A stretch of DNA of 64,000 nt from Rhynchospora pubera (lineage: Eukaryota; Streptophyta; Magnoliopsida; Poales; Cyperaceae). The DNA is taken from the NCBI GenBank assembly GCA_028095005.1, contig CM051459.1:17346699-17410698 (forward strand), given 5' to 3'. The notes beneath the pieces are model-generated. The model was not told the DNA's origin, did not search any database, and saw only the letters and a list, made by a program, of their open reading frames with translations. Numbering within the stretch: the stretch's first letter is position 1; the number at the start of each line of letters is the position of its first letter. Position numbers and translations under genes: made by a program. Of this stretch, positions 62,005-64,000 are shown piece after piece.

Positions 62005-63590
62005 ATTTGGGTGGGTTTCGGATCCACTATGCGATTCGACCTGATTTGAAACGGTGAGTGGATTGGTAAGTAGTTGAGTAATGGTTAAGCGTTAAAGAGG
62101 ATGCGGTTCGGGTTGGTTGAGTGGGAGTAAGCTAGCGTGAAGGGATGGGGTTGTGTACTTGTGTCTGGATGTGGACATAGGTTGCTTAGAGTGTCGAAAA
62201 CTTTCACTAGTATGTCGAAACTGTTTTCCGAACTTGATTTTGACCGTTCAAGATTCTAGCCGGCTTGAGGAATCATTGACACAAATTTGTGATTTGTGAG
62301 AGTGAAATTTTCCGATAATAGTATCAGTGAGGTTTTCTTTTTAAAAAAAGGTTGCAACAATAATAATATCATACTAGTCATTATGTTAACAATCTTTTCC
62401 AGTATTGGTAGTTTGGACGGATTCTGACGAAATAAAACAAACTTTTGGCGTCGCACGCACGTGACATTAAATTTTCTGTGGGCGGTTAATGGGTTTTGGC
62501 CTCCGGTAAACTGCTGGATATAATTTAAGCATAAAATCGCCCAAACCAAATATTAATAGAACTCTAAAACCAAAAATATATAACATGCAAGAGTCAAACG
62601 ATAGCCCTAATCAGAATGACATTTTTTAATATGAAATTTTGATTCATGTCATTAGAAAAATTTTCATCAAAATTGATGGATTTGATGTTTTTTGGTTGGA
62701 ATTTTCATATTATTAGACTCAACGAAATCTCACTAAATCAATTCCAATAAAATTAAATGAAATAAAATCACGAGTAAAAATCGTTTTGATCGGGGCCTAT
62801 ATCACTAAAACTAGATAAAAGTGAACACCAGGTCCAGTTGCATGAAGTTGCTAAGGATGCGTAAAGAGTGCTAATTAAAATAGCATGAGAAAAATATTTA
62901 TTCTGCATTATTTAGGATAATATAAATGCCGTTTGGATTGAAATTCATTTGTGTTAATTCCACCAAATGTCAGATTTGGAAAATAATTTTATTCCCATAC
63001 TATTGTGAGCAGCAAGAAATGCATTTTTATTGCATCAAAATGAAAATAGTAACATTATTTATTTCTGATATTTTTGGGTAATATTATGACGAAATATATC
63101 AACCAGAGAATTATCTTACTGGTAAAATTTTCTTTATTAATTTTATAGAGGGATTAATTGTTCGCAAGACCTATTTACAATCTCCTAAGACATCCAAATC
63201 CCGTCTACATCCAATGAATCTTAATGTCTAAATACAATGTATTCGTAGCTCAATCCTCTAATTAATATGAAAAAGAAGGTAGGTAGAAGATAGGAGCTGA
63301 TCCAATGATTGAGGCGCATGAGCGCATCTGTTAATCTTGTACAACAAAATATAAATACATATATGTGTGGGTGTCGGAATTGTTTTTTTAAATACTGAAG
63401 CGACACAGCAAGCTGTTTTTATATTGGTTGATTTGTCCGTTCAATATTTTGACCGATTTTGCGATTGAAACTCTGTACATCTTTTTGTGTCGACTCCTAT
63501 CGCCATAGATTTGACCCGGTTCACCATTGGTGCTTAATTCGCATCGCAATATTTATTCCCTTCTGTCCCCTATCTAATTTAATTCATTCC
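62005..63590. other. Region upstream of prolyl oligopeptidase, no further gene
   Basis: It should hold the prolyl oligopeptidase promoter (62005-62300). The rest is AT-rich, with MITE family A copy 3 at about 62604-62797. Small open frames have no support. Confidence 0.55.
62604..62797. mobile_element. MITE family A, copy 3
   Basis: It begins GCCCTAATCAGAATGAC and ends AAAATCGTTTTGATCGGGGCC, with the family's inner GATTTGATG and CCAATAAAATTAAATGAAA phrases. It is the most diverged of the three copies, and its target-site duplication is not clear. Confidence 0.75.
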
Positions 63591-63966
63591 CTATGTTGCA
63601 TTGGTACGGGTACGAGTACCGTACCCGGTACGATTCGGGTACGGCGGTACGAAAATTTTCAAAAATCTCCGGTACGGGTACGACGATATATATATATTAT
63701 TTGAATAATTTATTGATCTATAATTATATTATATTATAAAATATAATGTATATAGCATAATTTTGTGTAATTAAGGTTTGGATTTACACAAATAAATGAT
63801 ATAAACTTTGAGTTTACATAAATAAATATCATAAACACTATTATCAACACATTAAATGTTAACTGTTGACCATTGACTGTATCGGTAAGTACCGGGTACG
63901 GTACCAGTACCCGGTTCGTACCCGGTACGGGTACGGTTGATGTTTCAAAGTACCGGGGTAACCTAG
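63591..63966. mobile_element. Probable hAT-like non-autonomous element rich in GTACGGGTACG
   Basis: The ends are CTATGTTGCATTGGTAC and, at the right, the complement of CTAGGTTACCCCGGTAC, a weak inverted repeat. The flanks TTCATTCC (63583-63590) and TTCATTCA (63967-63974) agree at 7 of 8 positions, as for an aged hAT duplication. Both ends carry clusters of GTACGGGTACG and its complement. The centre is AT-rich and non-coding. Confidence 0.6.
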
Positions 63967-64000
63967 TTCATTCAGATAGGCAATCAGACACGAAATCGTC

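Overview
The window reads as nuclear chromosomal DNA of a flowering plant, most likely a non-grass species. It is AT-rich. Its protein-coding genes carry many short GT-AG introns, there is a chloroplast-type GAPDH B gene and a P-class PPR gene, and the spaces between genes are full of plant transposon remains: LTR elements, L1-type and RTE-type LINE pieces, an Au-type SINE and several MITE families. I cannot name the species.

The left part (1-19 kb) is mostly repeats. It holds the edge of an LTR retrotransposon with a tRNA-Met primer site (1-2588), a long AG microsatellite, an RTE LINE fragment (about 4.4-5.1 kb), and an F-box/DUF295 gene broken by one in-frame stop (7527-8702). It continues with a 1.6 kb solo LTR (10901-12502), an L1-type LINE 3' end (13.6-15.45 kb) lying in one copy of a tandem segmental duplication (about 13.25-17.64 kb), and a 0.95 kb inverted-repeat element (18084-19035).

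The right part (19-62 kb) is gene-rich. In order: a PILS-family auxin carrier (+, 10 exons); RRP44/DIS3 exosome nuclease (-, 24 exons, 933 aa); chloroplast GAPDH B (+, 9 exons, 445 aa); a P-class PPR protein (-, 8 exons, 589 aa); a PP2C phosphatase (+, 4 exons, 419 aa); a small predicted plastid membrane protein (+, 2 exons, 121 aa); a CCDC124/Lso2-like protein (-, 4 exons, 230 aa); and prolyl oligopeptidase (-, 11 exons, 796 aa). I joined the exons by hand. In every one of these models the frame is kept across all junctions, and the protein matches its family end to end, apart from the small plastid protein, for which I recognise no family. The genes belong to unrelated pathways (auxin transport, RNA decay, the Calvin cycle, organelle RNA processing, signalling, ribosome-associated factors, peptide turnover), so neighbouring genes do not imply a shared function.

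I found no sign of a new multi-gene system. The most interesting observations are structural. A tiny RTE insertion in the prolyl oligopeptidase gene has a target-site duplication that starts exactly at a 5' splice site, so it copies the donor. GAPB has a GC-AG intron. The F-box gene is intact except for one nonsense codon. There are several transposon insertions with clean target-site duplications, a three-copy MITE family, and a near-perfect 177 bp hairpin.
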